From a virus, in IMG/VR virus record IMGVR_UViG_3300042502_000732, positions 1 to 64,000 of that record: DNA of 64,000 nucleotides; one strand, 5' to 3'. The position numbers and the translations under genes are program-made. Each line of letters starts with the position of its first letter. Position 1 is the stretch's first letter. Below the pieces are notes generated by a model. That model searched no databases, had not been told where the DNA came from, and saw only the letters and a program-made list of their open reading frames with translations. Below, piece after piece: positions 49,868 to 58,366 of the stretch.

Positions 49868-50341
49868 ATGTCTTTGAACATCGCACCAGTTTACGGTAAG
49901 CAATTCATTCGTTACGCGGAGACTTTCACCGCTGCTACTGACAACCAAGGTGGAACGGCTGGAGTCGTTGAAATTCCTGAGTTTGCAGTTGTTGCTTACG
50001 CAACCTACGCCGGAGCAAACAAAGTTTGCGCCCCTGGCAACCTGACCGCGTTTGATGGGAAGATTGTAGGTGTGAACCAGGCCTACATTCCCACAGCCCT
50101 GTCTCAACCTCGCACCGCTCGTCAAGCTTCTGTGGCCACTAGTGGCTCCTTGCTTGTTGAAGTGAGCGCCAGCGCCGTGGCCCCCTTCGTACTCAACGCC
50201 CAGCTTTCAGTTGGTGCTGACGGCAAGGCGCTACCCACTGCGAATACCGGGACCAACGTCACTCTTGACGGCACTATCCCGCTCATTCGTGAAATCGTGC
50301 GAATCGGGGGTCGCACTGTCTTGCTGGTTTCATTCGCCTGA
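49868..50341 (+). CDS. capsid decoration-type protein
   Basis: A 157-residue, beta-rich protein (VVEIPEFAVVAYATYAGANK; PFVLNAQLSVGADGKAL) between the minor head gene and the MCP. Position and composition fit the small capsid-cement/DUF2190 type of protein. A double terminator follows, so it is transcribed apart from the MCP. Confidence 0.65.
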   Translation: MSLNIAPVYGKQFIRYAETFTAATDNQGGTAGVVEIPEFAVVAYATYAGANKVCAPGNLTAFDGKIVGVNQAYIPTALSQPRTARQASVATSGSLLVEVSASAVAPFVLNAQLSVGADGKALPTANTGTNVTLDGTIPLIREIVRIGGRTVLLVSFA

Positions 50342-50349
50342 GGAATGCT

Positions 50350-50407
50350 AACGCATTTCGGTGCGTTTTCACTAAGAGCCTTCAACTTTCGAGTTGGGGG
50401 CTTTTTT
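50350..50407 (+). terminator. double rho-independent terminator
   Basis: First hairpin ACGCA...TGCGT then TTTTC (50351-50369), then AGCCTTCAACT-TTCG-AGTTGGGGGCT followed by a T run (50377-50407). Confidence 0.85.
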
Positions 50408-50419
50408 CGTGAAAAAGAA

Positions 50420-50433
50420 GGGTATAACTACAG
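50420..50433 (+). promoter_or_regulatory. late-region motif, copy 4
   Basis: GGGTATAACTACAG, just after the terminator and 83 bases before the MCP start. One of the less exact copies. Confidence 0.45.
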
Positions 50434-50515
50434 TGACCCCAAAGTTTTCGGACTCGCGGGTCGGATTGCTTCGGCAATCTTTGAAGTCAACTTTACACAC
50501 AAGGAAACATCTATT

Positions 50516-53500
50516 ATGATGAATCATAAAGGTTCCACTCAGAGGTGACTCTGATTGAAAATCGGGTGAATTGCTGGGACACCTGACGGCTTTGTATTAC
50601 AAGGCGCAAGGCAATCAGCAGCCAAGTTTACTTAGGGTCTCTACTAACTATAGTAGTGTTAAGTAAAAAGGTTCAACGACTAGAAAGTGATCAACCCTGA
50701 AATAATCTTTCCACGAGCGCCCGACTCTCGTAACAACCACTTCTTAAGAAGATACCTAAGAATGTGCTTTAGCATAAGATCCTTATCTCGCGTAAAATGC
50801 AAGAGGGATGGTTTAGAAAAGCACAGAATTCTACCTAAATGTATGGGTGGAACTTACAACCCCGAAAACGTAGTTTTAACTACAAGAAGAGAACATACAG
50901 TTCTTCATTTAGTACTTCATAAAGCTTTCCCCACTAATATAAAACTCGCTGAATGCGCCTCCTTAATGAACGGATCCAAAGGGTCCAAGTTCTACAAGTC
51001 TCTGGAGTATTGTCAGAAAAACGAGGAAAAGTCAAAACGGATAGCTGAGTCTAACAGAAGAAGGGAAGTTTCTTGGGGTCATAAAATTTCCAGCTCCCTA
51101 AAAGGTAGAACCAAAGACAAGGAGCACAGAGGTAAGATAAGTAGCACTATGAAAGAAGTGTGGAAAAATAATCCCACAATGATTGACAAGTGCTCTCGTA
51201 AAAACTCTACCCATAGCGATGAGTCAAAGCGAAAAATTTCCTGTGCGATATCAAAACAAAGATGGTACTGGAAAATCGAAGGTACAGAAGTGATTAGAAC
51301 TCGGTCAGAAAAACACCCCGGCGAGGGGTGGCAGCTGGGCCGTAATCCGAGATGATGATATAGTCTGAACTTTACAGAAATGTAGAGAAGTAAAGGATAA
51401 AGAGCCTTTACGATAACAAGTTGCTACAACAGACTTATGCAGGTGTGGATTAATTAGGGTCCCAACTTCCAAACAAAGTTGAAAATCGGGTGAATTGCTG
51501 GGACACCTTAGTTTTGCTTTTGCAAAATAGGCAATCAGCAGCCAAGGCCCCTAGGGATAGGGGCAAGGTTCAACGACTAGATTAAGTAGCCTAGAACAGG
51601 CGAACAATCCACGAGCGCCCGACTCTTTGCTCAAGCAAAGATGATGATATAGTCTGACCTGTATGGAAACATACAGAAGCAAAAGATAAAGAGCTTTTGC
51701 GATAACACTGGCCAATCCTCACAACACTCGCACAAGGCTTCATGCTCCCTTTGGTGTAGGGGAAAAGAAATTGGGTGAACTGCGGGAAAGCCTACTTTTG
51801 CTTAGCAAAAGGGTCAATCCGCAGCCAAGCTTCCGGTACACCGGAAGAAGGTTCAGAGACTACCTGGGGGATTTAGTTCCCTTAATAACAGGCTAGAGCG
51901 CCCAACGTTTTGTAAAGAAACGATAAGATAGTCCGACACTCTGTGTAAGCAGAGAGAACATATTGTCCACCAACATTGCGAATCGATAGGGTTCCACTCA
52001 GAGGTGACTCTGATTGAAAATCGGGTGAATTGCTGGGATACCTTAGTTTTGCTTTTGCAAAACAGGCAATCAGCAGCCAAGTTTACTTAGGGTCTCTACT
52101 AACTATAGTAGTGTTAAGTAAAAAGGTTCAACGACTAGAAAGTGATCAACCCTGAAATAATCTTTCCACGAGCGCCCGACTCTCCCTTACACTACCAACG
52201 GTACATAAAGTTTATCCTCTCCAGACCCCCAAGGAGTTTGACACGAGAACCCGGACACCACATTCACCATATAGTGCCCAAGTGCATGAAGGGTGGAAAT
52301 GAAGATGGTAACCTAATCAAACTCACCTACAGAGAGCACTACCTGTCTCACTGCCTGCTGGCTCTAGCTTTCTCTTCCATAAAGAGGTTAGGCAAAGCTA
52401 TAAACTCTTTCAAGGAGTCTTCGAAAAACTCCAGAGTGTACGAAACCTTAGCTCATCATAAACACTCGGACGAAACTAGGTTTAAAATTGGCAAATCCAA
52501 TAAAGGAAAGGCCAGACCCAGGAAAGTTCCAATGTCTGATAAAGAAAGATCCGCTCGTGCAGAATTATGCAAGAACAGAGTGTGGAGTGCAGAATCAAGA
52601 CAGAAACTTAAAGATAAGGCACTTAGTAAACCAACTATACAATTCGCCTTGCAAGCCGCTAATAGACCCGACCGGGATCGAACAGGCATTAAAAACCCTC
52701 GGGCTAATGTCGAAGTTTGGTCTAATTTAGGTTTATTGCATGAAGTTTGGGTTTCTAACGAGAAGTGTGGGGCCAGGAAGCTGTTCCGGCTAACCGGTCT
52801 AGGTAATACTTGGCAGTCTCTGCGAACCGTTGTTAAAAAGTTTAAGGAAGATGATGATATAGTCTGATCTTTGCAGAAATGCGAAGAAGTGAAGGATAAA
52901 GAGCCTTCACGGTAACAAGTGTTTATCGCACCGGTTGTGGACACCCCTACCCGCGCTGGGAGAATTCTCAGATTTGGGAAGGAGCAGTTTGCTATAAACG
53001 ATTTCCGTCGTGCTTACGGAACTAACATCCCATACGTCCAAAGCCGCTACGACTCTGAGCCTTATGCTCTAGAGCAGGAAGTGGTCGCCTGGGAATTGCC
53101 TGAAGAGGTAATTGAAAATGCCGGGGAAGGGCCCGCGCAGGTGGATTATTTTTTACGTGCAATTTCGATCGCAGCGTAGGTCCACTATAAATTGGGTGAA
53201 TTGCTGGAACCCCCGTGTGGGAAATCAGCAGCCAAGGCCCCTAGGGATAGGGGCAAGGTTCAACGACTAACAGCATACCACTAGAACAGTGATGAAGCTG
53301 ACACGAGCGCCCGATGTTTTGTAAAGTGAACACTAAGTTCACCTCACAGAACAATGATATAGTCTGAACATTGCCGACAACAAGGTAATGAATCAGCGGA
53401 TAAAGAGCCGCTGAGTTAACAAATTGCTTCGCGCAATCGAAACCAGGAATGCAATGTCCAGATTGATGAACAGCTACGAGTACACCGTTGCTCAAGCTGT

Positions 53501-54493
53501 TTCCGTCACCGCGACTTACAACCCTTACGAGCCCTATAACGGAACCGCAGGTTCCCAGACCGGACTCGGTTTCACAACCTGGACAAACTTCAAGACAGCT
53601 TACGGCTCCGTTGCTGGAGACGCCGCCTGGTCTGGTGCTACTTCTAACCCAATTGAAGACATCCTCACCCTCAAGCGTGCAGTCGCCAACCAAATCGGTA
53701 TCCGTCCAAACTCCGCAGTCGTCGGTACTGCCGTGTTTGACCTCTTGCTGACCAACGAGAAGATCCTTGATCGTATCAAGTACACATCTGCAGACAGCGT
53801 CGACACTGACGTCATTGCTCGCTACTTCGGTCTTGAGCGTGGCCTACGTGTTGCCGAAGGTCGTTACTTAGCGCAAGATGGAACCCTACAGCCGGTATTC
53901 CCAGCTAACGGTATCCTTCTGTTCTACAGCCCTAACGGTCCTTCTGATTCCATCATGCCTGCTGGTGGTGCGAATGCTGCGACTCCTGCCTTCTCTTACA
54001 CGTATGCTAACAACATCGTTTCTTTTAAACGAGCTGAATGCGTGGTTTGATGGTAACATCAAATTACTCGCCTGATCCGCGAGTCAATGGGGTGAATTGC
54101 TGGGAAGCCTACGGCTTCAAACGAGAGTTTGAAACTATGGTAATCAGCAGCGAAGCGTTTTCGGGAGAAAACGAACGTTCAACGACTAACAGCATACCAC
54201 TAGAACAGTGATGAAGCTGACAAGAGTGCCCCACTCCCTAAACCCTCAAAGTTAAAGGGAAGAAGATATAGTCTGATCTTCACAGAAATGTGAAGAAATA
54301 AGGGATAAAGAGCCCTTATGATAACACAAATGATCAGCTCACAGGCACCCCCGCCGTCCGTCCCGAATACTACATTCGTGAACGCCGCGTTGTTCGTGCT
54401 GAAATCACAATTGAACGTGTGGTTAACCTAGTTGGCCTCGGCGCAACTGGTCTTATCGGTTCTGGCGCTATGATCACCAACATCCTATCCTGA
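50516..54493 (+). CDS. major capsid protein, seven exons split by six group I introns
   Basis: Predicted exons: 50516-50524, 51424-51450, 51712-51750, 51966-51983, 52922-53158, 53427-54048 and 54333-54493 (1113 nt, 370 residues). AAGGAA lies ten bases before the ATG. Joining gives MMN + LQQTYAGVD + PILTTLAQGFMLP + STNIAN + FIAPVVDTPTRAGRILRFGK and onward, a continuous start typical of one MCP type (LTxLAxGF, FIAPVV, RAGRILRFGKE). Exon 6 carries SYEYTVAQAV and ILTLKRAVANQIGIRPN; exon 7 ends in GSGAMITNILS. None of the unspliced pieces makes sense alone. Introns 1-5 are in phase 0 and intron 6 in phase 1. The intron 2 and 6 edges are the least certain. Confidence 0.85.
50525..51423 (+). ncRNA. 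group I intron 1 of MCP (with HNH gene)
   Basis: P1 is GAAUC/GGUUC with the U-G pair at the splice site after GAAU. P2 is CAGAG/CTCTG with a GTGA loop. Core: P GAATTGCTGGGA (about 50570), Q AATCAGCAGCC (50612), R GTTCAACGACTA (50671), S GATATAGTCTGA (51356). The HNH ORF lies between R and S (P8 loop). Ends at G51423. Confidence 0.85.
50687..51355 (+). CDS. HNH homing endonuclease in intron 1
   Basis: A 222-residue protein from GTG 50687 in the P8 loop of intron 1. KHRILPKCMGGTYNPENVV with REHTVLH is an HNH fold of the phage intron type; HKISSSLKGRTKDKEHRGKI and a second similar stretch match NUMOD3-type DNA-binding repeats; GEGWQLGRNPR is at the end. Its first 14 residues are encoded by intron core sequence and are identical to those of the intron 4 protein. 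It would cut intronless MCP alleles to spread the intron. Confidence 0.85.
   Translation: MINPEIIFPRAPDSRNNHFLRRYLRMCFSIRSLSRVKCKRDGLEKHRILPKCMGGTYNPENVVLTTRREHTVLHLVLHKAFPTNIKLAECASLMNGSKGSKFYKSLEYCQKNEEKSKRIAESNRRREVSWGHKISSSLKGRTKDKEHRGKISSTMKEVWKNNPTMIDKCSRKNSTHSDESKRKISCAISKQRWYWKIEGTEVIRTRSEKHPGEGWQLGRNPR
51451..51711 (+). ncRNA. group I intron 2 of MCP
   Basis: A small 261-nt intron without ORF. P1 GGAUU/GGUCC, P2 CAACTT/AAGTTG, core GAATTGCTGGGA, AATCAGCAGCC, GTTCAACGACTA, GATATAGTCTGA. The P5 arm is shared with intron 4 and the P6 arm (CCCCTAGGGATAGGGG) with intron 5. Confidence 0.8.
51751..51965 (+). ncRNA. group I intron 3 of MCP (distinct lineage)
   Basis: A 215-nt intron without ORF. 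P1 UCCCU/AGGGG with U-G at CCCU. Its core differs from the other five: GAACTGCGGGAAA, AATCCGCAGCC, GTTCAGAGACTA, AAGATAGTCCGA. Ends at G51965. Confidence 0.85.
51984..52921 (+). ncRNA. group I intron 4 of MCP (with HNH gene)
   Basis: P1 GAAUC/GGUUC and P2 as in intron 1, and the same 5' arm for about 190 nt except for the P5 arm. Core at about 52028 (P), 52070 (Q), 52127 (R), 52853 (S). Ends at G52921. Its 5' exon is an 18-nt micro-exon. Confidence 0.85.
52142..52867 (+). CDS. HNH homing endonuclease in intron 4
   Basis: A 241-residue protein from GTG 52142. HHIHHIVPKCMKGGNEDGNL with REHYLSHCLLA is the HNH core; SDETRFKIGKSNKGKARPRK resembles a NUMOD3-type repeat. After the shared first 14 residues it is clearly different from the intron 1 enzyme, although the two introns are nearly identical around it. 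Confidence 0.85.
   Translation: MINPEIIFPRAPDSPLHYQRYIKFILSRPPRSLTREPGHHIHHIVPKCMKGGNEDGNLIKLTYREHYLSHCLLALAFSSIKRLGKAINSFKESSKNSRVYETLAHHKHSDETRFKIGKSNKGKARPRKVPMSDKERSARAELCKNRVWSAESRQKLKDKALSKPTIQFALQAANRPDRDRTGIKNPRANVEVWSNLGLLHEVWVSNEKCGARKLFRLTGLGNTWQSLRTVVKKFKEDDDIV
53159..53426 (+). ncRNA. group I intron 5 of MCP
   Basis: A 268-nt intron without ORF. P1 UACGU/GCGUA with a U-G pair at the splice site after CGT, core GAATTGCTGGAA, AATCAGCAGCC, GTTCAACGACTA, GATATAGTCTGA. Shares the P3/P8 segment with intron 6. Ends at G53426. Confidence 0.85.
54049..54332 (+). ncRNA. group I intron 6 of MCP
   Basis: A 284-nt intron without ORF. Possible P1 TTTGATG/CATCAAA and P2 ACTCGC/GCGAGT; core GAATTGCTGGGA, AATCAGCAGCG, GTTCAACGACTA, GATATAGTCTGA. 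The 5' edge is less certain because no U-G pair is seen at the site. Confidence 0.75.
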
Positions 54494-54521
54494 TAAGGGA
54501 AGGTACTAAGGAGGTGACCCA

Positions 54522-54965
54522 ATGGCAATTCTCAGACCGATTACAAAGTCTCAGTACGAAGTTAGCTTCGTAGCTCCTGACGGACCCACACTAATCGCCA
54601 CGTTTACAAAATTCAGCGGAATCAAGGATTCCTCAAGTAGCAGTGACTACGCCAATGGTACTGGTAACCGTATTTACAAAGTTGTAGGCCCCAAAAAGGT
54701 AGACAACATCTCCCTTTCTGCTCCGTACGATCCCACGATCTTCAAGCAGTTGGAAATTTACTGGTTGCAGTATAATTGCAGAGAAATCACAGTTACAGTC
54801 ACTCCGAAAGACTGTGTTGGAAACGGATCAGCACCCGCTGGCGGCCAATACACTTGCTACGGATGTCAGTTCATGTCTCTTAATACCGCCGATGTTGACC
54901 GTGAAAGCGGCAATGTTCAGGAAATTGAGATTCAGCTAACCGTGAATTCTTGGGACCGAACCTGA
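54522..54965 (+). CDS. tail tube protein
   Basis: A 147-residue protein after GGAGGTGA. TLIATFTKFSGIKDSSSSSD, VGPKKVDNISLSAPYDP and a final EIQLTVNSWDRT fit the small tube proteins of contractile tails. Directly followed by a strong terminator. Confidence 0.75.
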   Translation: MAILRPITKSQYEVSFVAPDGPTLIATFTKFSGIKDSSSSSDYANGTGNRIYKVVGPKKVDNISLSAPYDPTIFKQLEIYWLQYNCREITVTVTPKDCVGNGSAPAGGQYTCYGCQFMSLNTADVDRESGNVQEIEIQLTVNSWDRT

Positions 54966-54976
54966 TTCTCAACTCG

Positions 54977-55002
54977 AAAAGCCCCCTAACCGGGGCTTTT
55001 TT
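54977..55002 (+). terminator. rho-independent terminator
   Basis: AAAAGCCCC-CTAACC-GGGGCTTTTTT, perfect stem with T run. Confidence 0.9.
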
Positions 55003-55014
55003 GTGTCCACAAGA

Positions 55015-55028
55015 GGGTAAAACCTCTG
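55015..55028 (+). promoter_or_regulatory. late-region motif, copy 5
   Basis: GGGTAAAACCTCTG, 22 bases before the next gene and just after the terminator. Confidence 0.5.
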
Positions 55029-55050
55029 TAAGAACGAACCTTAAGAAGAA

Positions 55051-55527
55051 ATGGCCAAAACTCTGTTTTCAAGTGGCGTTGTCGTAACAAGCGAGTGGCT
55101 AAATGGTGCAAGGAACATTGTTTTCGACGGCCAAGACCTTGACTGGCACTACGACCCCTTGGGTCTCGACGACCTTGAAAAAACAGGGCCTACAGGCTTA
55201 GACAGCCGCTACGTCACACTAACCACTGAGCAACCCACTTTGTCGGGCACCGGTCAACTTCTGTCTGGTATTCCGGTTTCCGGTTCAAAAGTTGTCACAG
55301 GGTACTGGGGCTTCGGATTTGACCCCGCTTCAAACCCCACACTCACTCAGAACTATAACAAAGCTCCGAGAAGTTTTCTAACAAACCTTAAGTATAGCAA
55401 CGCCAACGGCATCAGCCCTTCCTCGGCTAGCCAGAAATTCGCAGCGTTAGCAGACGCAGACTTGGTAACGAAAAAAGTATTGTCCGACCAGCTCGACGCT
55501 CTTGTGGTGGATAACGGTACATACTGA
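55051..55527 (+). CDS. tail fibre/baseplate-associated protein
   Basis: A 158-residue protein. FSSGVVVTSEWLNGARNIVF and DGQDLDWHYDPLGLDDLE recall the N-terminal or attachment parts of tail-fibre proteins of cyanophages. Short, so it may be an adaptor. It precedes the baseplate J gene. Confidence 0.5.
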   Translation: MAKTLFSSGVVVTSEWLNGARNIVFDGQDLDWHYDPLGLDDLEKTGPTGLDSRYVTLTTEQPTLSGTGQLLSGIPVSGSKVVTGYWGFGFDPASNPTLTQNYNKAPRSFLTNLKYSNANGISPSSASQKFAALADADLVTKKVLSDQLDALVVDNGTY

Positions 55528-55540
55528 ACGGAGAATCTAA

Positions 55541-58366
55541 ATGCCACGTTACTCACCGCTACCGTCGGTTTCCATTGACCCGCGCAATGAAGCTGACTTG
55601 GTCCAAGCAGCGGCTCAAACCGTTTACGAAGCGTCCAACAAAACCCTTAACGACTTCAGTGCGGGAAACCCCCTAGCAGTCCTCCTTGAGGGGCAAGCTT
55701 TTGCGCAGGGAGAATTCTTGTTCTGGGCCAACCAGCTCCCTGACAAAATCCTTATCGAGTGGATCGGACCCTTCTTAGGTGCCATGAGAAGGCTTGGGAC
55801 AACCTCAACAGCTGAGCTGGTAATTTCGGTCCCGCCAACAAAGAGCTCCACGGTTATTCCCGCAGGGTCCCTATTCTCTACGAACCCTCAGCTAACAGCA
55901 GGAGAAAGCTACGAGTTTGTTACAAGCTCCGACCTGGTGATTCCGCCTGGGGACCTCACCGGTAGAGTCCCAGTTTACTCAAAGTTTGTAGGATCCGCCT
56001 ATAACGTTCCCGCAAACTCAATCACCGGAACTTCAAACACAGGGACACTCAACTTATCCGCAACAAACCCTCAACCGTCTGTCGGCGGAAGTGACGTCGA
56101 GACTTTTCAGGAAGTTCAGGAAAGATTCTTCACTCTAATTCGCAGGAGAAACCCCGTCAGTGGGTCCGACTGGCAAGATTTTTTCACTGACTTGTATGGC
56201 ATAGGCACTTTGACATCTGTCCAGCCGAACCGCTCCAGCTTCTACGGATACAACTACACACAAGACTACCTTCGCCCCAATGGGCAGGTGTCTTTTTTCG
56301 TGCTTGGGCCAAACGGTCAAGAACTTACAACTCAGCAACTGTCGCTGGGCCAAAACGCAGTAAATTTCTCTGTCCCGATTGAGAATCAAGGGCACCTATT
56401 CCCCATTACGCTAAGCCAAGTTCAGTACAACTTAACCGTTGAAGTGGACTCCAACGGGACTTTCGGGTCGAACTTTAAGGAGTCTGCACTCAATTTTCGA
56501 GACCGTCTCTTCTCAGTTTTGACTCCTGGGCAGGTTTTTCCTGCGAACGTGACTCCGACTGTGAGTGACATCGACGCAGCGTTCTACGCAACTTTCGACA
56601 CGAACACAAGATTCAAAGATCCATCTGTAAAAGTATCGACCGCTTACAACACTCCGAACTCTCTCAATAAGGACGCGTCGGTATACACAAACATCTACGA
56701 TTTTTCCGCGTCTGACAACCTGCTGGAAGAGGGCAACCTTATATTCATCAATAACCCTGCACCGACTTTCTACCCGGTAGAGTCAAACTTTACACCCTAC
56801 TCTTCAAACAAGAAGGATCAGACGATATACGGCAACCTTACGCTCAAACAGATAAGACCGCTAACATCCGGGTCCTACTCCCTTGGTGACATAGTATATC
56901 ATGATGGATCCGGGGATCTAGCCCAGCAAGGGTTGCACATCGTCCTAGAAAACTTAAGCATCGGTTCTTCTTCCGCCGTTTCTTCATACATTCTGAACGG
57001 GAAGATCTCCGCAGTGAAAACCTTTTCGCCGTGGGAAATTGGAAACTCTTTCACATATTCCTCTGGCGGTACACTAGACCCTGAAATTGTGGAGTATGAC
57101 TACTCATCAGGGGAGTTCGTTCCTCAAAGTCCCTCTGCAGTACCCTTAAATAGCCGTGCAGGAGGATTTGCCTGGCTAGTTTCAAAAAACTTTACACTCA
57201 ACCCGTCCACCAACGATATTACTGGTGCTCAGGCAGAGTTTTTAGTCGGGCTTCCCGTGGTTCCTGCTCAGCTCACTGAAGGGTTGTCCTATGCCCAAGG
57301 AACGTGGGTTTCCACTCCCCAAGTAGGGGGAGGGCCCAATCCCGTTGTTGACCCTTACTACAACTACGTTGACTTAACAAAAGGCGCAATTGTGAAGTAC
57401 GCCCGTGTAAATGCTGGTTTCACCTATAGTCCAAACCAGCTATCTGTTAAGGAGTACTTTAGTAATCTTGTTGACACGGGGATCTTATCGGAAACTCTTG
57501 TGTTCAACGGTGACGGGGGCTTACCCTTGTACAAGTACAAAGCACGATTCAAGCCAGGGCAGTACCTGCTGTATAAGGAAACTTCATCTTCGCCAACCAC
57601 TTACTACGTTGCGTCTTCTCACTTTACACCGAATAGCACCAACATACAAGATTTGCTTAGCGAGGGTTTGGTTTACAACCTTGCTCCTAACCCTGCGCTT
57701 CAAACTCAGCTAGATTCAGAACTAACGAACAACCCGCTCCTGCGAAAATTTGACAGAATGTTCACCTTTTTTCAGGGTGATCGCACGTTCTTTCGAGAAG
57801 GTTCCGATGTGCAATCCTACACCGCCACCTCCGCAGTCACCCCCCTATTTGACTTTAGCATATATCTGAATAACGGCGTGTTCGTAAAGTCCGAGGAATT
57901 CGGCCCATCCCTTCTCCCCGTAGACGACTACATTCCTTACTTCAACCCTGCTTACTTAAACGCCACGGAAGACACGATCTTGAGTGAAGACGGTCGGAAC
58001 TATTACAGAGTCATGAAGTCATTCACACCCCAGAAAACAGTGACGAACTGGTCCGGCCTGCCCGCAGACAACACTGCGCGGTATGAAGAGTACGCGGGTA
58101 ACTTGCTGCGACATGTAGTTTCCTATCGCTGTGAAGAACCGGTGCTATCCCAGTACGGTGTGGAAACATCTTCGATTAAGCTTGGATCCTGCCAAATAAC
58201 TGTTGTTCCTCGGAACTCCGGAAGGAACTTTAGCTCGTCACCAAATTTAACATACGTGTGGGAAAACACCTCAACCTTGAGTCAAATTCCTGACTTATCC
58301 TGGTACACGGGAACAACTTTTGCGCTTAGCCCGCCGAACTACGGGGAGGGGACGTTAGCACTATGA
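55541..58366 (+). CDS. baseplate J/gp6-like protein, extended
   Basis: A 941-residue protein. The first 350 residues (LLEGQAFAQGEFLFWANQLP, LGTTSTAELVISVP, VIPAGSLFSTN, then VGGSDVETFQEVQERFF) fit baseplate J/gp47 family proteins, which join the inner baseplate to its wedge. The usual length is 300-500; the extra 500 residues are beta-rich and probably form a peripheral baseplate or fibre-holding domain. It overlaps the next gene by four bases. Confidence 0.8.
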   Translation: MPRYSPLPSVSIDPRNEADLVQAAAQTVYEASNKTLNDFSAGNPLAVLLEGQAFAQGEFLFWANQLPDKILIEWIGPFLGAMRRLGTTSTAELVISVPPTKSSTVIPAGSLFSTNPQLTAGESYEFVTSSDLVIPPGDLTGRVPVYSKFVGSAYNVPANSITGTSNTGTLNLSATNPQPSVGGSDVETFQEVQERFFTLIRRRNPVSGSDWQDFFTDLYGIGTLTSVQPNRSSFYGYNYTQDYLRPNGQVSFFVLGPNGQELTTQQLSLGQNAVNFSVPIENQGHLFPITLSQVQYNLTVEVDSNGTFGSNFKESALNFRDRLFSVLTPGQVFPANVTPTVSDIDAAFYATFDTNTRFKDPSVKVSTAYNTPNSLNKDASVYTNIYDFSASDNLLEEGNLIFINNPAPTFYPVESNFTPYSSNKKDQTIYGNLTLKQIRPLTSGSYSLGDIVYHDGSGDLAQQGLHIVLENLSIGSSSAVSSYILNGKISAVKTFSPWEIGNSFTYSSGGTLDPEIVEYDYSSGEFVPQSPSAVPLNSRAGGFAWLVSKNFTLNPSTNDITGAQAEFLVGLPVVPAQLTEGLSYAQGTWVSTPQVGGGPNPVVDPYYNYVDLTKGAIVKYARVNAGFTYSPNQLSVKEYFSNLVDTGILSETLVFNGDGGLPLYKYKARFKPGQYLLYKETSSSPTTYYVASSHFTPNSTNIQDLLSEGLVYNLAPNPALQTQLDSELTNNPLLRKFDRMFTFFQGDRTFFREGSDVQSYTATSAVTPLFDFSIYLNNGVFVKSEEFGPSLLPVDDYIPYFNPAYLNATEDTILSEDGRNYYRVMKSFTPQKTVTNWSGLPADNTARYEEYAGNLLRHVVSYRCEEPVLSQYGVETSSIKLGSCQITVVPRNSGRNFSSSPNLTYVWENTSTLSQIPDLSWYTGTTFALSPPNYGEGTLAL

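Noticed and set aside
50345-50548. A 67-residue ORF across the terminator before the MCP
   Set aside because: It runs through a double terminator and ends inside intron 1; only its last part (exon 1) belongs to the MCP.
52919-54050. Reading 52919-53179 and 53424-54050 as two separate genes
   Set aside because: Both lack a normal start, are in register across intron 5, and together form one capsid protein; group I core sequences separate them.
50525-54332. CRISPR-like or tandem repeat array in the MCP region
   Set aside because: The repeated strings are the conserved cores of group I introns at irregular spacing, not regular direct repeats.
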